Made by a program: the position numbers and the translations under genes. The notes below the pieces were generated by a model. That model was not told the origin of the DNA and did no database searches. It saw only the letters and a list, made by a program, of their open reading frames with translations. From the NCBI GenBank assembly GCA_035048495.1, contig CM068549.1, positions 12,510,000-12,573,999 on the forward strand: a DNA stretch of 64,000 bases, given 5' to 3'. Shown piece by piece: positions 10,847-22,160 of the stretch. The stretch comes from Euptelea pleiosperma (Eukaryota > Streptophyta > Magnoliopsida > Ranunculales > Eupteleaceae). The first letter of the stretch is position 1, and every line of letters begins with the position of its first letter.

Positions 10847-10895
<49 letters not shown>
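10847..10895. repeat. (TA)n microsatellite, 49 bp
   Basis: An uninterrupted TA run begins at the last base pair of the 102-bp palindrome and ends at CGGTCAC, where CACTA sequence resumes. Confidence 0.97.
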
Positions 10896-10899
<4 letters not shown>

Positions 10900-11602
10900 C
10901 ACAAAAGTTTTTTTCAACTGAATCATGCATACTAAAAACAGAAGAAAGCATTTGATTGTACACTAGAGTTGGGTTCAGCTCCAAAATCGTTAAGTAGAGT
11001 CGAAAAAAAAAGGTAATTCTCAAGAAGTCGAAAAAATCAAAGTGACTGCGAAAGGAAGACAATATTGTGGATAAGGCTATTGAATCTTCCACTTGTTGGA
11101 AGAAGAAGTTTATATTCTTTGAGCTTAAATATTTAAATTTTTTGCATGTACAACATAATTTGGATGTTATGCACATCGAGAAGAATGTGTGCGAGAGCAT
11201 TGTTGGAACATTATTGAATATACCTGAAAAAACAAAGGATGATATTAATTCTCGGCTAGACCTTGTAGATATGGGTTTGAGGAAGCAATTAGAACCGCAA
11301 ATCAGAGAGAGTAAAGTATATTTGCCTCTAACATGTTATAAATTATCTAAAGACGAGAAGAGAATATTCTACAAAACATTGCAAACACTGAAGGTCCCAG
11401 AAGGATACTCTTCAAATTTCAGAAATTGTGTCTCAATGAAAGATTTAAAATTATATGGTCTTAAGTCTCATGACTATCATATATTGATGCAACAACTACT
11501 GCTAGTGGCAATACATTCATTGTTGCCAAAACCAATGAGGGTGGCTATCAGTAGATTTTGTTTCTTCTTTAATGCTCTATGTAACAAAGCAGTTGTTGAC
11601 AG

Positions 11603-13499
11603 TGAAATATGGATCACAACGAAAATCACGACCAAGGGACGCGAAGATTGATTGCCGACGCACAACCACACGTGTCATTTTTTCACGATAATAGCATTTT
11701 TCAGAGCAGAGGACCTGAAGAGGATATTTTACTGGGGAGATGAGCCCATACGGTTGTGTAAAAGATGAGAATACACAACCGTATTCAGTAAAAAATGGCA
11801 CAACTGGCACAAATTTCAAGAAAATGAAGATGGTCAATTTTGATCAAAACCAGCCCATACCTTCTAAAAGTAACTACATACGGTTGTGTAAGGCATGGGG
11901 ATACACAATCGTATGCCTTCAGATTTAGCAGAACAGGGCTGGATTTCTGCATAAAGGGCATGCCTCAATTTTTGAGCCAACAACCCACTGATCAGAGAAA
12001 CTAACTGGATGCAATTGTATAGGAAGGGAAGCTACACGACCGTATGGAGTCAGATCTGGAAGATCTATGGTCAAAAAGGAGAAAAAGTACATGTGCCCTT
12101 TTTCTCGAGATCCGCGCAATGGGATGAAAAATTATTCACATACGGTTGTGTAGGACCTCCTCTTACACAATCTTATGCAATTACATTTCCAAAAATACCT
12201 TCATATACCCAGAAAAGCACCCATGCTATTTTTCTCGAGATGCGTGTAGGGGATCCAAAAAGTAATGATATATGGTTGTGTAGGACTTCCTCCTACACAC
12301 CCGTATGCAATTAAAATTTCAGGAAGATTTCTCATTTGTCCATAAAAGTGCATAGGCTATTTTCTTCAAAAAACGTGTAGAATCTGCCAGAGTTAGTGTC
12401 ATACGGTTGTGTATCTTTAGGAGCCCTACAACCGTATGTATTTATTTTGTTAAGATTATTTATAATTTTTTATTATTTTAAGCATTTTTTCTTTATAAAT
12501 GTGAGTCTACAACATGTGCAGACCCCTCCCCAGAACTCTATAAATAGAGGACTCTGGGGACAGAAAAAAAGTTCTTCTCTTATTTTATTGTGATAAGGCT
12601 ATACTCTGTCAAAATTCATCTAGAATTTGATTTAGTATTTTCCTTCAATGCGTGTGAGATTTACCGAAGAAATACAGAATCTCAAGTTCAGATATCCTGT
12701 GCAACACTAGTAAAAAGGTAATCCCTAATGAACTATACCGGATAGAGGTTCCTCTTCTAAGGACTCTATACCGGGTTACTACACGATTAATGCTTGAGTG
12801 ACATACTCCCCATCATGAGGGGAATGGACTAAAGCAAAAGAACAAACCTATCCTTTGTGGGTCCAGGGGATTCCACTTAGGGTTGGAAAATGGTTAAGAA
12901 TCCGGCACCTAGAATGTTATGGAGTTGTCTTATCACATAGACGTTTCTGTCATATCGTTTTAATGAACCTATTAATGTTATTGATATCTGAAGATTTTCT
13001 CTCGATTGTTTAAAAATAAGACGCTTAAAAGATAATCATGGACTAATCAATGAACTAATCAAATCATATCCATTTGAGACTATCTAAGCAGAGGACAACT
13101 CTATTTAACAACGCTTGAAACCGTTGGATACATTTTAGACATTCCCTAGTCCCTCAGTGTGACAGGCTGAGGGACCCATTTAGCATGACTAAATTAAGAT
13201 TACCTTCATGGGGAATGATGAACGATGAACTGGAAGCGACATTAATCAATCAACTTCCTGTTACGTTTGTGGTTGTTTGGAATTACGGTGTTAGTGAAGG
13301 ATAATTCAGCCAAGTTCTGTTGTATGAAATGGATGCCATTATCTCTGTATTTGTTCAGAACGGACAACACACACGGCATTACCACTCTCACAGACTAACA
13401 GAGACCACTCATACCTTGGGAACCTTAGAAATGACATAAGCACACATTCCACGTTCCACCCACTTCTAGTATCATGCGAGGCCCAAATTGAGCTCGACA
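11603..13499 (+). mobile_element. Probable solo LTR (element E) in the CACTA transposase
   Basis: About 1.9 kb separates two contiguous parts of the transposase (CNKAVV before, DVARLINVQDNLVLTL after). The insert begins TGAAATATGG, ends GAGCTCGACA and is flanked by ACAG (11599-11602 and 13500-13503), a 4-base match where 5 would be usual. It has six hairpins (11747-12438) followed by TATAAATA (12539-12546) in CTCTATAAATAGAGG, a promoter-like order typical of LTRs. No gag or pol is present. Gypsy origin is a guess. Ends are approximate. Confidence 0.55.
11747..12438. repeat. Six hairpins at 130-131 bp spacing
   Basis: CATACGGTTGTGTA paired with TACACAACCGTATG, stem 12-14 bp and loop 9-13 nt, occurs with variations at 11747, 11877, 12008, 12139, 12270 and 12400. 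Start-to-start distances are 130, 131, 131, 131 and 130. The DNA between the last three is visibly homologous (TTTTTCTCGAGATSCG), so this is a tandem repeat of a 130-131-bp unit. Substitutions in one arm are not always matched in the other. Confidence 0.93.
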
Positions 13500-14865
13500 A
13501 CAGTGGATGTGGCAAGATTAATTAATGTGCAAGATAATCTTGTACTTACATTGTGTTTATTTGAAAAGTACATCCCACCATTGTTCTTTGATATAATGGT
13601 TCATCTAACGGTTCATCTTGTCAGAGATGTTCGATTATGTGGACCAGTTCACTTTCGGTGGATGTACCACTTTGAAACGTATATTCTGCAAAACTTACAC
13701 TAGTACTTCATCATTTTTCACTTAAGTTAGTGTCATTGTTGATATAGTAGTTCTTTTCATATATATTATAGGTTCATGAAGGTTTTAAAAGGTCATGTAC
13801 GCAATCGAAACTGTCTAGGAGGCTGCATTGCTAAATGTTATATTGTAGAGGAAGCGATTGAGTTTTGCATGAAAAACTTATCTAATTTGGAAGCAATTGG
13901 GATTCATTATGATAAAAATAAGACAACTAGTAGTACTGAATATTAGAAGCTTCTCTTTGATGGCAAGCCTTTGCCAGGAGGCAATGTCATCCAAGTTGAT
14001 AATGAGTCTTGGGAGCAGGCTTATCGTTATGTGTTGGAAAACATGAATGATGTTCAACCTTACATCACGTAAAGATATTTTTATCTCTATTTTCAATTAA
14101 TTTATCTTCATTCTGTTGCTTAAGGAATACATTTTAACTCTATTGTGTCATTTGTATCTTAACAGCGAGCATATGTCTTACTTGAAGGCAAACTATCAGT
14201 ATCAATCAAAAAATCAAAAGTGGTTAGAGCTATAACACAACCGTATTTTTATATCCTGGATACGACAAAGGGTACAGTAGTTTATAAATGTTTATATTTC
14301 TTGTAAGTCATAAATAGACATGTCTAACTATTTAAAACTTTATAGGTTGAAGATGACTTACGAGGTCAAAATAACATCTCGAACACATTGAGGTAGATAG
14401 CACAAGGACCCAGTCATAACGTAATTAAATGTCCTAGCTACATCATTAATGGTTGTCATTATCACACTTCAAATCAGGATAATTCACGAGTGAACCAAAA
14501 CAACGGAGTAAACGTAGTGGCCGAAACACTACAAATCGCAAGCGCCAAGGATAAGAATTCGATCATTGGACAAATGTGTTTTTACGGTGTTATTAACGAG
14601 ATATGGCTGCTTGATTTCCACATGTTCAAGATTCTGATATTTACATACTATCTAACAGCAAGAATGGCATATTCAAAGATGAGCTTGGTTTCACATTAGT
14701 TGAGCTCGGTAGAGTAAACCACAAATCTGATTCTTTTATTTTAGCTTTCTAGGCAAAGTAAGTTTTTTACGTAGAAGACAAACTTGATCCTAAAATGTCA
14801 ATTGTTCTCTCAACTCCTATGAGAGAGTATCCTGAAATGACTATGATAATGAATTCATTGATGTT
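13500..14865 (+). pseudogene. CACTA transposase (tnp2-like), C-terminal domains
   Basis: First comes a DUF4218-type domain: VQDNLVLTLCLFEKYIPP, FFDIMVHLTVHLVRDVRLCG, HFRWMYHFE. After a probable intron (about 13705-13771) it continues MKVLKGHVRNRNCLGGCIAK, CYIVEEAIEFC (13774-13880). Then a DUF4216-type domain spans about 14350-14850: SYIINGCHYHT, QNNGVNVVAETLQIASAKDK, YGVINEIWLLDFHMF, VLSTPMREYPEM. These domains follow Transposase_21 in plant CACTA proteins. Stops at 13944 (EY*KLL), near 14232 and 14391, and frame changes around 14640-14700, show decay. Role: DNA cleavage and strand transfer at CACTA termini in the nucleus, now lost. Confidence 0.85.
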
Positions 14866-15205
14866 TGTAATGAACATCAGCCTGTTACTAATGTATTACC
14901 AATTGATGATGACATTGAAGAGTCTGATGAACCTTATGTGCAACAAGATCATTTTGAAGGAATTTGGATTAATATTAGAAAATCATAATTGGGTTTTTTT
15001 TTTAAATTGTGGGATATGGGTAAGTTTGGATGTGCCCCCCTCATATATTGAATTATATTTATTAATGAAATATATATTGGCCTTCCATATCTTTGTTCTT
15101 TATATTTCTTCTTTTTCATGTATCACTAGCTAGCTTCTTTACGTATCAACTTTATATTTATTATTTTATGTATCACTATACTAACTATTCTGGGTATTTT
15201 CTATT
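14866..15205 (+). other. CACTA inter-gene spacer
   Basis: AT-rich DNA between the transposase C-terminus and the start of the second CACTA gene. It contains an acidic tail remnant, DDDIEESDEPYVQQD (about 14905-14950), of the kind found at the end of CACTA transposases. No other feature. Confidence 0.5.
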
Positions 15206-16936
15206 ATGGAACCGTACACAGGTGATACATCTGTAAAGAAGAAAAGTCGAGGTGCTACAAAGCTACAACAATTGTTAAAGTAGAGTGAGAAGTTAGTTGT
15301 GAAATACAATGAAAATAGGGTACCATTAGATGAGGTTGTAGCAACCTTGACCACATATGCTGGTCTCATTGTGCACCAAATGATTCCCATTAGGCATGCA
15401 GTTTGGAAAGATGTGTCAACTGAATTGAAAGAAAAACTATGGACATGTGTTCAAGTAAATTAAAATCAGTTAGAAATGATGTTTCAAAATCTCACTTGTC
15501 ATCATTTGATATTATTAACTCTTAATTTACTTGCAGGAGCATTTTGTGTTAGACCTAAGAAGCAAGCGCCACAAATTGTCCCTCATTGGTACAAGATGGA
15601 GGGATTTCAAGACAAAGTTGAATGCAGATCATGTAGTTCCTTATATAGCGGAGCCCAAGCTGCTTAATATGAAGCCACTTAAGTTTGACTACATTGACCA
15701 AGTAGATTGGAAATCTTTTATAGCTTTAAGAATATCAGAAGAGGGGAGGGCATATTGTGAAGTCTAAAAGGAAATGCGAGCAATGAATAAATACAACAAT
15801 CGCCTAGGTAGAAAGTCTTATGCCAATCTGGATGAGGAGTTGGTTAGTTGGTAGTTGTAATCATAAAATTGTTATAATTATAAAATTATTATATAATTTA
15901 TAAATATATAATCATTGATGTAAATTATTTATTTTATAACATAAACAATTAAGTAACTCCGAAGAGGTGGATCGGAGCGAGTTATGGAAAATGGCTCGTC
16001 AGACTAATGATGGACAGTATGTAGACAACACCGTCAAAGAAACGGCTGTTAAAATTGTAAGTTGCCTCATATAATAATTTGCCTCGTGAATTACATATAA
16101 TAAGTTATCAAAATTATTAATTTTGATTTACATATATTTTTACTGAATAATTTAAGAAGACATATTGAAGAGGGGTCCTTATCCATTGAGGGAAGTAATG
16201 ATGTACTGACATATTAAAGAGGGGTCTTTTTTGCTGTCATTAGATTTGATAATTAATAACTTGTTGAATGTCTTGCTAATAACTTGATTGTTGCTTACAT
16301 ATAGGGCACATTAGATTTTGATTGTCATTGACTTATTATCGATGACAATCTATTGTTTCGACTCCTTAAATAATACAATTGACTTAATTTTGAAAGACAA
16401 TGTCAAAAGGTAAGTTAATCTTACATTAGTAAATTAAGTAATATTTATACATGTATCCAAAGATTAATTGAAAGCTTTTGATTCCTTTTTTGCAGTGCCT
16501 TCAAACAATTAGAAATCAATTTCGGCCACAAGTTGAGGAAGAAAGAAACATTATGGAGGGCAGTTAAGGTAATTAAAATATATATACCAGTACTTGTAGT
16601 TTTTTATTGGTCAAAAGTTTATTTTTTGGTTAATTAACGAATTACATTTTTGTACGTAGTGCCCGAAGTAAGATGATATGAAATTTTGCAAAGTTTTTGT
16701 AATGAGGTACATGAGAGACTCATTAGCAAATATGATGATGACACAATTCAATCGTCGGTGAGCGGCTTGTTCTACGTATTTTTTATGGTTGTACATTTTA
16801 AAATTAATTTATTAATTAAGTCTCTACCTATTTTCTGATTAATTAGGTCAAATTTTTTAAATCAAAAGCTAGCTACACAATTGAAGAGCGGACAGAATGT
16901 AGAGCTGAGTGGATTATGCTCTTCCAAGAGAATTAG
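15206..16936 (+). pseudogene. CACTA second protein, Ptta/En/Spm (TNP1/TNPA-like)
   Basis: The DNA-binding partner protein of plant CACTA elements (Pfam Transposase_24, Ptta/En/Spm). The ATG at 15206 gives MEPYTGDTSVKKKSRGATK, then LVVKYNENRVPLDEV, LKEKLWTCVQ (to about 15450), an intron to about 15534, then HFVLDLRSKRHKLSLIGTRW, DFKTKLNADHVVPYI, LKFDYIDQVDWKSFIALRIS and MNKYNNRLGRKSYANL (to about 15835), typical of the family. Further exons follow: WKMARQTNDGQYVD, CLQTIRNQFRPQVEEERN (16495-16565), and EERTECRAEWIMLFQEN with a stop at 16934. Stops at 15281 and 15765 show it is broken. The protein would bind subterminal repeats such as the GACGC motifs at 17530-17800. Confidence 0.8.
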
Positions 16937-17525
16937 TTTCGTCTCTAAGCTAATGCATGTTCATTTTCTAGCTCTAACTAATTATATTCTTCTAATCGAT
17001 GATCATTTCTTTTTTTTGTAAATGATTAGCCTTTTTTCTAGGAAAGGTATATATCTTCAGCCTTCTAAATCTGTATGACATGACATGACAATGTTTAACT
17101 TTGTGCTAGATCTCTTTGGTTGTTCAATTTTCACATGGATATATTGTCGAAGGCATACTTGTTTGCAACCACTCGCTGATGAGTTATTGGGTGCATGCCT
17201 TTTTTATTTTCTCATGTCCATAGACACAATTCACCTTTCACTTGAGAATTTTCAAGTATATTGACATGTTTGCATGCCAATTGTCAAGCATTTCAATTAT
17301 GAATCATGTGATAGTCTTTCTGTTTGGACTCAATTCATTTCAATTTTATTTTGCACATTCTTTCGGTTTCAGAAATCATTTTTATTTGTCGACATTGAAA
17401 TGCATACATACATATTATATATGGTTGGTCAGTTTGATCATCAGTTTGTCAAGCTGTAGTCTTGTTATGTCAAGAAAATATATTCTTGTTAGTTGAATGT
17501 ATGAATGAAATTTTGAATATATTGT
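16937..17525 (+). other. CACTA 3' non-coding region
   Basis: AT-rich, no gene. A short direct repeat TGACATGACATGACA lies near 17076. Open frames at 17242-17496 have no family resemblance. Confidence 0.5.
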
Positions 17526-17805
17526 AGGTGGGTATATAGGCGTCATAGCAGAAAACAAATAGGATATCAAAAACAAAATTACTGACGCCATAGAGTTATA
17601 ATAAGCGCGTTTGCGTCGATTTTTGCAAAAACTAACGCGATTAAGTATACTTTTCCCTCTGGTATTTGTAAAACCGACGCCATATCCTAACCTTCCACGT
17701 CGATATACGACGCATACCCTTCCGCATCACTAGTATTCGTGTCGATTTTTTATGGAAAAAAAATGACGCTAAATGTCTACACCGTATGTGCTTTTTCTTG
17801 TAGTA
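17526..17805 (+). repeat. CACTA subterminal repeats and right terminal inverted repeat
   Basis: GCGTC/GACGC/CGTCG motifs recur in both orientations (near 17540, 17582, 17610, 17673, 17698, 17738, 17764), the pattern of CACTA subterminal binding sites. The element ends CTTTTTCTTGTAGTA at 17791-17805, the reverse complement of CACTACAAGAAAAAG except for the last base. Confidence 0.82.
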
Positions 17806-17816
17806 GGGATTTTTAT

Positions 17817-19336
17817 TGAAATAATAACCGGTCCATTCTATTTAATCAGAAATACTTAGAAGGGAGGGGAGATTAGGTTATTCAAAAATTAATCTAACCT
17901 ATCACAAGTGTTACTGGTCAAGGTAAGGTTTTACACTCGCATGCCTTAGTTGATTGATAAAAAGGATTATCACAACTGACTCAATTCAAATATACCTCTG
18001 TGGTATATTATCTTTTTGTCATTTGGTATAAGTAATAGATTTAGCAGAACAACAATCAAACATCCACAAGACAAAGAGTTTTAGCGTGGAAACCTTAGCC
18101 AAGGAAAAACCACGGGACCACGTCCAGACAGAAAGTATCACTAACTGAAAAGTTAAACAAAACAAAAGTTACATACGCAGCACCATTGCAAATGCAGCTT
18201 CTAACCTTTGCCAAGGCCTACTGTCGATGCGTCCACGTCCTCTGAATCAATGCTATGAATCCACACGTGTCCTCCCAACCAAAAGGCCTTGTCCACTTGT
18301 TCAGTTTGGTACACCCCAAACCTACCTTCGATCAACCACTCCGATCTTAATTCTCAACTCTCCAACCTTTGCTGAAGGTGAAGGATTCAGTACACCCTGA
18401 ACCCTAAGTCGCTCAAATAGTATTGAGACGCACTGGTACTCTCAGGCTACTAGGTCAAGTATCTATGTGTCAAACCTAAGCTGAGTAAGAGATCAAGCTT
18501 TTGGCTTTGATCTAGAAGAGAAAAACTCATAAGATATTAATGAGAACTAAAGGCTTTTTGCTCTTTTAATGGACACTCTTGATAAATAAAACTTTTTTCT
18601 CTGTATTCTAAAGTATAGAAGTGTATTTTGTAAAGCCAGAGAGGAGTTATATTTATAGAATTCGTAGCCCAGTCTATTTAGAAAGTGGGATGAGTGGAGA
18701 CTAGAATTTCGGATCTGAGAAAGACTCGATCCATGTAGAGCCCAATCGATTGTACTTTGGGTCCAATCAATTGGTCTTGTACGGATGGGTTTTTCCTTCA
18801 TAAATCCAATCCATTGTACATAGTCCAAACGATTGGACTTAAATAAGTTTCTGTCCCGTAAGCTCCAATCGATTTCACAGAGTTCTCCAATCGATTGGGC
18901 TTCAATTAAGTTATCTCGTAGATTCCAATCGATTTCACCAAGGTCTCCAATCAATTGGGCTTTGTCCAATCGATTGGCCTAAATAGTCCAATCGATCGGA
19001 CTTTCCCAGAAGTCAAAATCTTGACTTAGACTCGGGTTTATCCATTAACTAGGTTTGATAATTATATTTTATTCAATTAAACCTATTCCTATGGCGACTA
19101 AGTCACTTACCTTCCTAAGCGAGAGTACACGATCTATAATTGACAAATAGGTAGTTACTCAAATGACTCATGTCGTCAACCATCTGATCCTTGCTGTTTC
19201 TGTCTTCTATTCTTCACGTAGTTGGCGAAGTATGCGTACCATGACATCTTTACACTACATTGGTGCTCATAAGTAAGGTTACATGAATGTTTTATGTTAC
19301 ACGGAATCTTTGCCAAACTAGAAAATGTTCTTTACA
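17817..19336 (-). repeat. Family-A Sirevirus LTR, 3' LTR of minus-strand element C
   Basis: Reverse complement of the family-A LTR: starts TGAAATAATAACCGGT (LTR end) and finishes CTTTACA (LTR start), 1,520 bp. It has a shorter palindrome array (about 18740-19000) and a minus-strand TATAAATA near 18650. At 19337-19350 lies the reverse of a polypurine tract (ATCTCCCCATTTGG), so this is the 3' LTR and the element extends rightwards. It lies only 11 bp from the CACTA terminus at 17805. Confidence 0.88.
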
Positions 19337-20011
19337 ATCTCCCCATTTGGCAATTTCGTTACAAAAAAATATTTAATCATATAGAAGATAAACATAAATT
19401 ATATAATTATAATCCCACCCTTTTACATGATTAACTCAATATCTCACAATCTCTCAGAGATAACAAACAAATATAAATAAACGCTTTGATCTGTTCCCTT
19501 CACATTCTACCATCAAAATATATCATATAATATCATCGGTAGAAATATATATAAAATAATTAATCATAGCAGTGAGTTAATTATGCACATCACAGGTAGA
19601 GAAATAGGTAAAATAACATATAATTTTACTCTCCCTAAATTTCTCTCCCCTTATCTCATGCAACTACTAGTTTACCTCATATAATTTTTTATCCCCCTTT
19701 TTGTCACAAAATGTCAAAGGAACAGAAAATAAACAGATAAATAGCATGTATAATATATTATTATGAATCACAAGTGCAGAAAGAACAAAATATCAATAAT
19801 ATCCTGTCATATACTATGATGAAAAGGTTTATACTCTGGAATACATTGGCAAGGAATATAAAAGAGCATAACCACAAGTAAAAGAGTTTATCTGAGTACA
19901 ATGATCTCAAAGTAAAAAATACAGATAACTCTAGATAAGTCTCTCTTGATGAGACTAAGACGATGGTCCAATACCATCATGCTGGTCTGAGGCAGGAAAT
20001 GGACGATGATG
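19337..20011 (-). other. Element C, 3' non-coding interior
   Basis: On the minus strand this holds the usual Sirevirus sequence between the last ORF and the 3' LTR. A second purine tract lies near 19690-19700 (plus strand ATCCCCCTTTTTGTC), and a stretch matching A1/A2 near 19590-19670 (CACATCACAGGTAGAGAAAT, CTCTCCCCTTATCTCATGCA). No gene. Confidence 0.7.
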
Positions 20012-22160
20012 TCAGAAGCCCATCATAGTGAATTGATGCTCCATGTACCGCTGCATGTTCATCAAAGTGCCAGTCATCCGATCGAAACCAACATCCTGTC
20101 TCTCCTCTAAACAACAAAAGCTTTGAGAAGTCTACTCCTCATGTCAGCTGAGCCGCTGATCATGTAAGAACTATTTTCATATTCAATTTGGCAAAGATTC
20201 CGTTTGACATAAAAATATTCTTGTAACCATTCCTACGAGCACTAGTGTAGTGTGGCGATGTTGTGGTATGCATACTTCGCCGACTACTTGAAGACTAGAA
20301 GACAAAGATAACAAGAATCAGACAGTTGACGATAGGAGTCATCTGAGTAACTGCCCATTTGTTAGTTAAAGATCATGTACACTCAATTAGGAAGGTAAGT
20401 GACTTAGTAGCCATATGAATTGGTTTAAAATAAATAAAATATAATGGTCAAATCTAGTCATTGGACAGACCCGAGTTTGAGTCAAAGATATTGACTATTG
20501 AGAGAGTCCAATGGATTGGACACTTATACCCAATCGATTGGAGGACTCTGTATAATCGATTGGAAGCTACGAGGCAAAAACTTATTTCAGCCCAATCGAT
20601 TGGAGGACTTTGTGTAATCGATTGGAAGCTATGAGGCAAAAACGTATTTCAGCCCAATTGATTGGAGCCTTTGAGACAAAAACTTTTTTGAGTCCAATCG
20701 ATTGGAGACCTCTGTGTAATCGATTGGAGCCTACAGAACATGAAACTTATTGAGGCCAAGCAATTGGACTTGGCCCAATCGATTGGACCTTGCACAAACT
20801 CAGTTTTCTTCAGATCCAAAATTCTTCGTTCCATTATCCCATGTTCTACATGACTCAAGGTCACGAAATTCTATAAATACAACCCTTCTATACCTTCTCT
20901 AAACACACACAGAGACACAGAGTGACTCAATCTTTCAAGAGAGAGAAGAAAAGGTTTATTTATTAGAGTGTCCATTTGAAGAGCAATAAGCTTATTTCTT
21001 ATTCACATCTTGGAAGCTTGTTCTTCTTCTTGATCAAAGCCAAGTGCTTGATCCATCCCTCAGCTTAGGTCTTCCACCCATATATTCGACCTAGTAGCCT
21101 GAGTATACTAGTGTGAGTCAACACCTTTTGAGCTACCTAGGGTTCAGGGTGTACTGAATTCTTCACCTTCTGCAAAGGCGGGACTATTGAGAATTAAGAT
21201 CGGAGGAGTCGATCGACGGTGGGTTTGGGGTGTACCAAAATGAACAAGTGGACAAGGCTTCTTGGTTGGAAGGACACGCGTGATTCGTAGCATTGATTCA
21301 AAGGACGTGGACATATCGACAGTAGGCCTTGGCTAAGGTTGGAAGCTGTATTTGCAACGGTGCTGCGTAGGTAACATTTGTTTCGTTTAACTTTTCAGTT
21401 AGTGATACTTTCCGTCTAGACGTGGTCCCGTGGTTTTTCCTTGGCTAAGGTTTCCACGCAAAAATCTCTTATCTTGTGTGATTGTTTGTTTGTATTCTGC
21501 AATCTATCTTGATTAGATCGAACGGTGAAAAGAAAATATACCACAGAGGTATATTCGATTTGAGTCAGTTGTGATAATCTTTTATCAAACAACTAAGACA
21601 TGCGATTTTGTTCCCCTACCATAGACCAGTAAAATTGTGTAGGTATAATTAATTTTTTAAATACCTAATCAACCCCCCCCCCTTCTAGGTATATTAGATT
21701 AAAGAGAAGGAACCGGTGTAATTTCAAATCAAACCCAATCATCTAATGATGAAAAGACTCTAGAGTATACGTAGCATGCATCTCAGGTGGCTGCACGAAG
21801 GATGGCTGAGTCTCAGGAGGATGCATCTCAGTGTCTATCTGATGTGCTCCCGGCTCAATATCGTCTCCCAAGTCATCATCAAAGAAATCCTCGAAACCAG
21901 AATGAACCTTAGGAGGATGCATCTCAGTGTCTGTCTGGGTCCCATGGGTGCACACACCTCCTCTGATGGTGAGATTGGTATATCAAGATGAAGAATAGAA
22001 CTCACAAGAAGAGGAAAGGGAAGATAAGGATGGTTAGACAAGTTGCTACTAGCTCTAGCCATGGCCAAAAATATGAATCTAGGAAGGTCAATGACAAAAC
22101 TAGTACCAAGATGATAAAGCAGCCAAAGTTGATCAATGTTCACCTGTGCCCCATGGCCAA
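20012..22160 (-). pseudogene. Env-like third ORF of Sirevirus C, split by a solo LTR
   Basis: Minus-strand remnant of the extra ORF that Sireviruses carry downstream of pol. From 22160 downwards it reads VNIDQLWLLYHLG, FVIDLPRFIF, LPFPLLVSSIL (about 22140-21995), matching the equivalent block of element B. A Pro/Glu/His-rich repeat segment follows, with DTEMHPP twice (21960-21770). After the solo LTR (20163-21726) comes ERQDVGFDRMTGTLMNMQRY and MEHQFTMMGF with a stop at 20012. Amphipathic Met/Gln-rich tails of this kind end these proteins. Function is unknown; an envelope role was proposed for SIRE1-like elements. Stops and frame changes are present and the N-terminal half is missing. Confidence 0.7.
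20163..21726 (+). mobile_element. Solo LTR of Sirevirus family A
   Basis: A 1,564-bp LTR starting TGTAAGAACTATTTTC and ending AATTTCA. Flanks are GATCA (20158-20162) and AATCA (21727-21731), a 5-bp target duplication with one change. Removing it rejoins the env-like reading of element C. It has the palindrome array at about 20507-20790 and TATAAATA at 20872-20879. A single LTR with target duplication indicates unequal recombination between the two LTRs of a former full element. Confidence 0.9.

Larger units (their letters stand above)
10685..11602 (+). pseudogene. CACTA transposase (tnp2-like), middle part
   Basis: The transposase resumes after A1. CATATAACATC continues the codon path broken at 4417, followed by the region with CPLCSEETHSHRL (10731-10772). 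A palindrome and TA repeat (10745-10895) then break it. It resumes as the Transposase_21 core: FFELKYLNFLHVQHNLDVM, HIEKNVCESIVGTLLN, KDDINSRLDLVDMGLRK, CYKLSKDEKRIFYKTL, GLKSHDYHILMQQLL and LLPKPMRVAISRFCFFF (about 11100-11580). The His-Asn-Leu-Asp-Val-Met-His block is the family hallmark. It is interrupted at about 11602 by an LTR-like insertion. Confidence 0.88.
3100..17805 (+). mobile_element. CACTA (En/Spm) DNA transposon, decayed and interrupted
   Basis: A tnp2-like transposase and a Ptta/En/Spm-type second protein lie in the usual order on the + strand. The 3' end reads CTTTTTCTTGTAGTA, the CACTA terminal inverted repeat with its last G changed to A, preceded by a subterminal region rich in GACGC/GCGTC. 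The matching left terminus is not visible, so the left limit is approximate. Sirevirus A1 (4418-10684) and a probable solo LTR (11603-13499) are inserted in it. Stops and frameshifts make it non-autonomous today. Confidence 0.85.

Noticed and set aside
13140..13175. Possible terminator-like hairpin (CCCTCAGTGTGACAGGCTGAGGG)
   Set aside because: A short chance inverted repeat within the putative solo LTR, with no supporting context.
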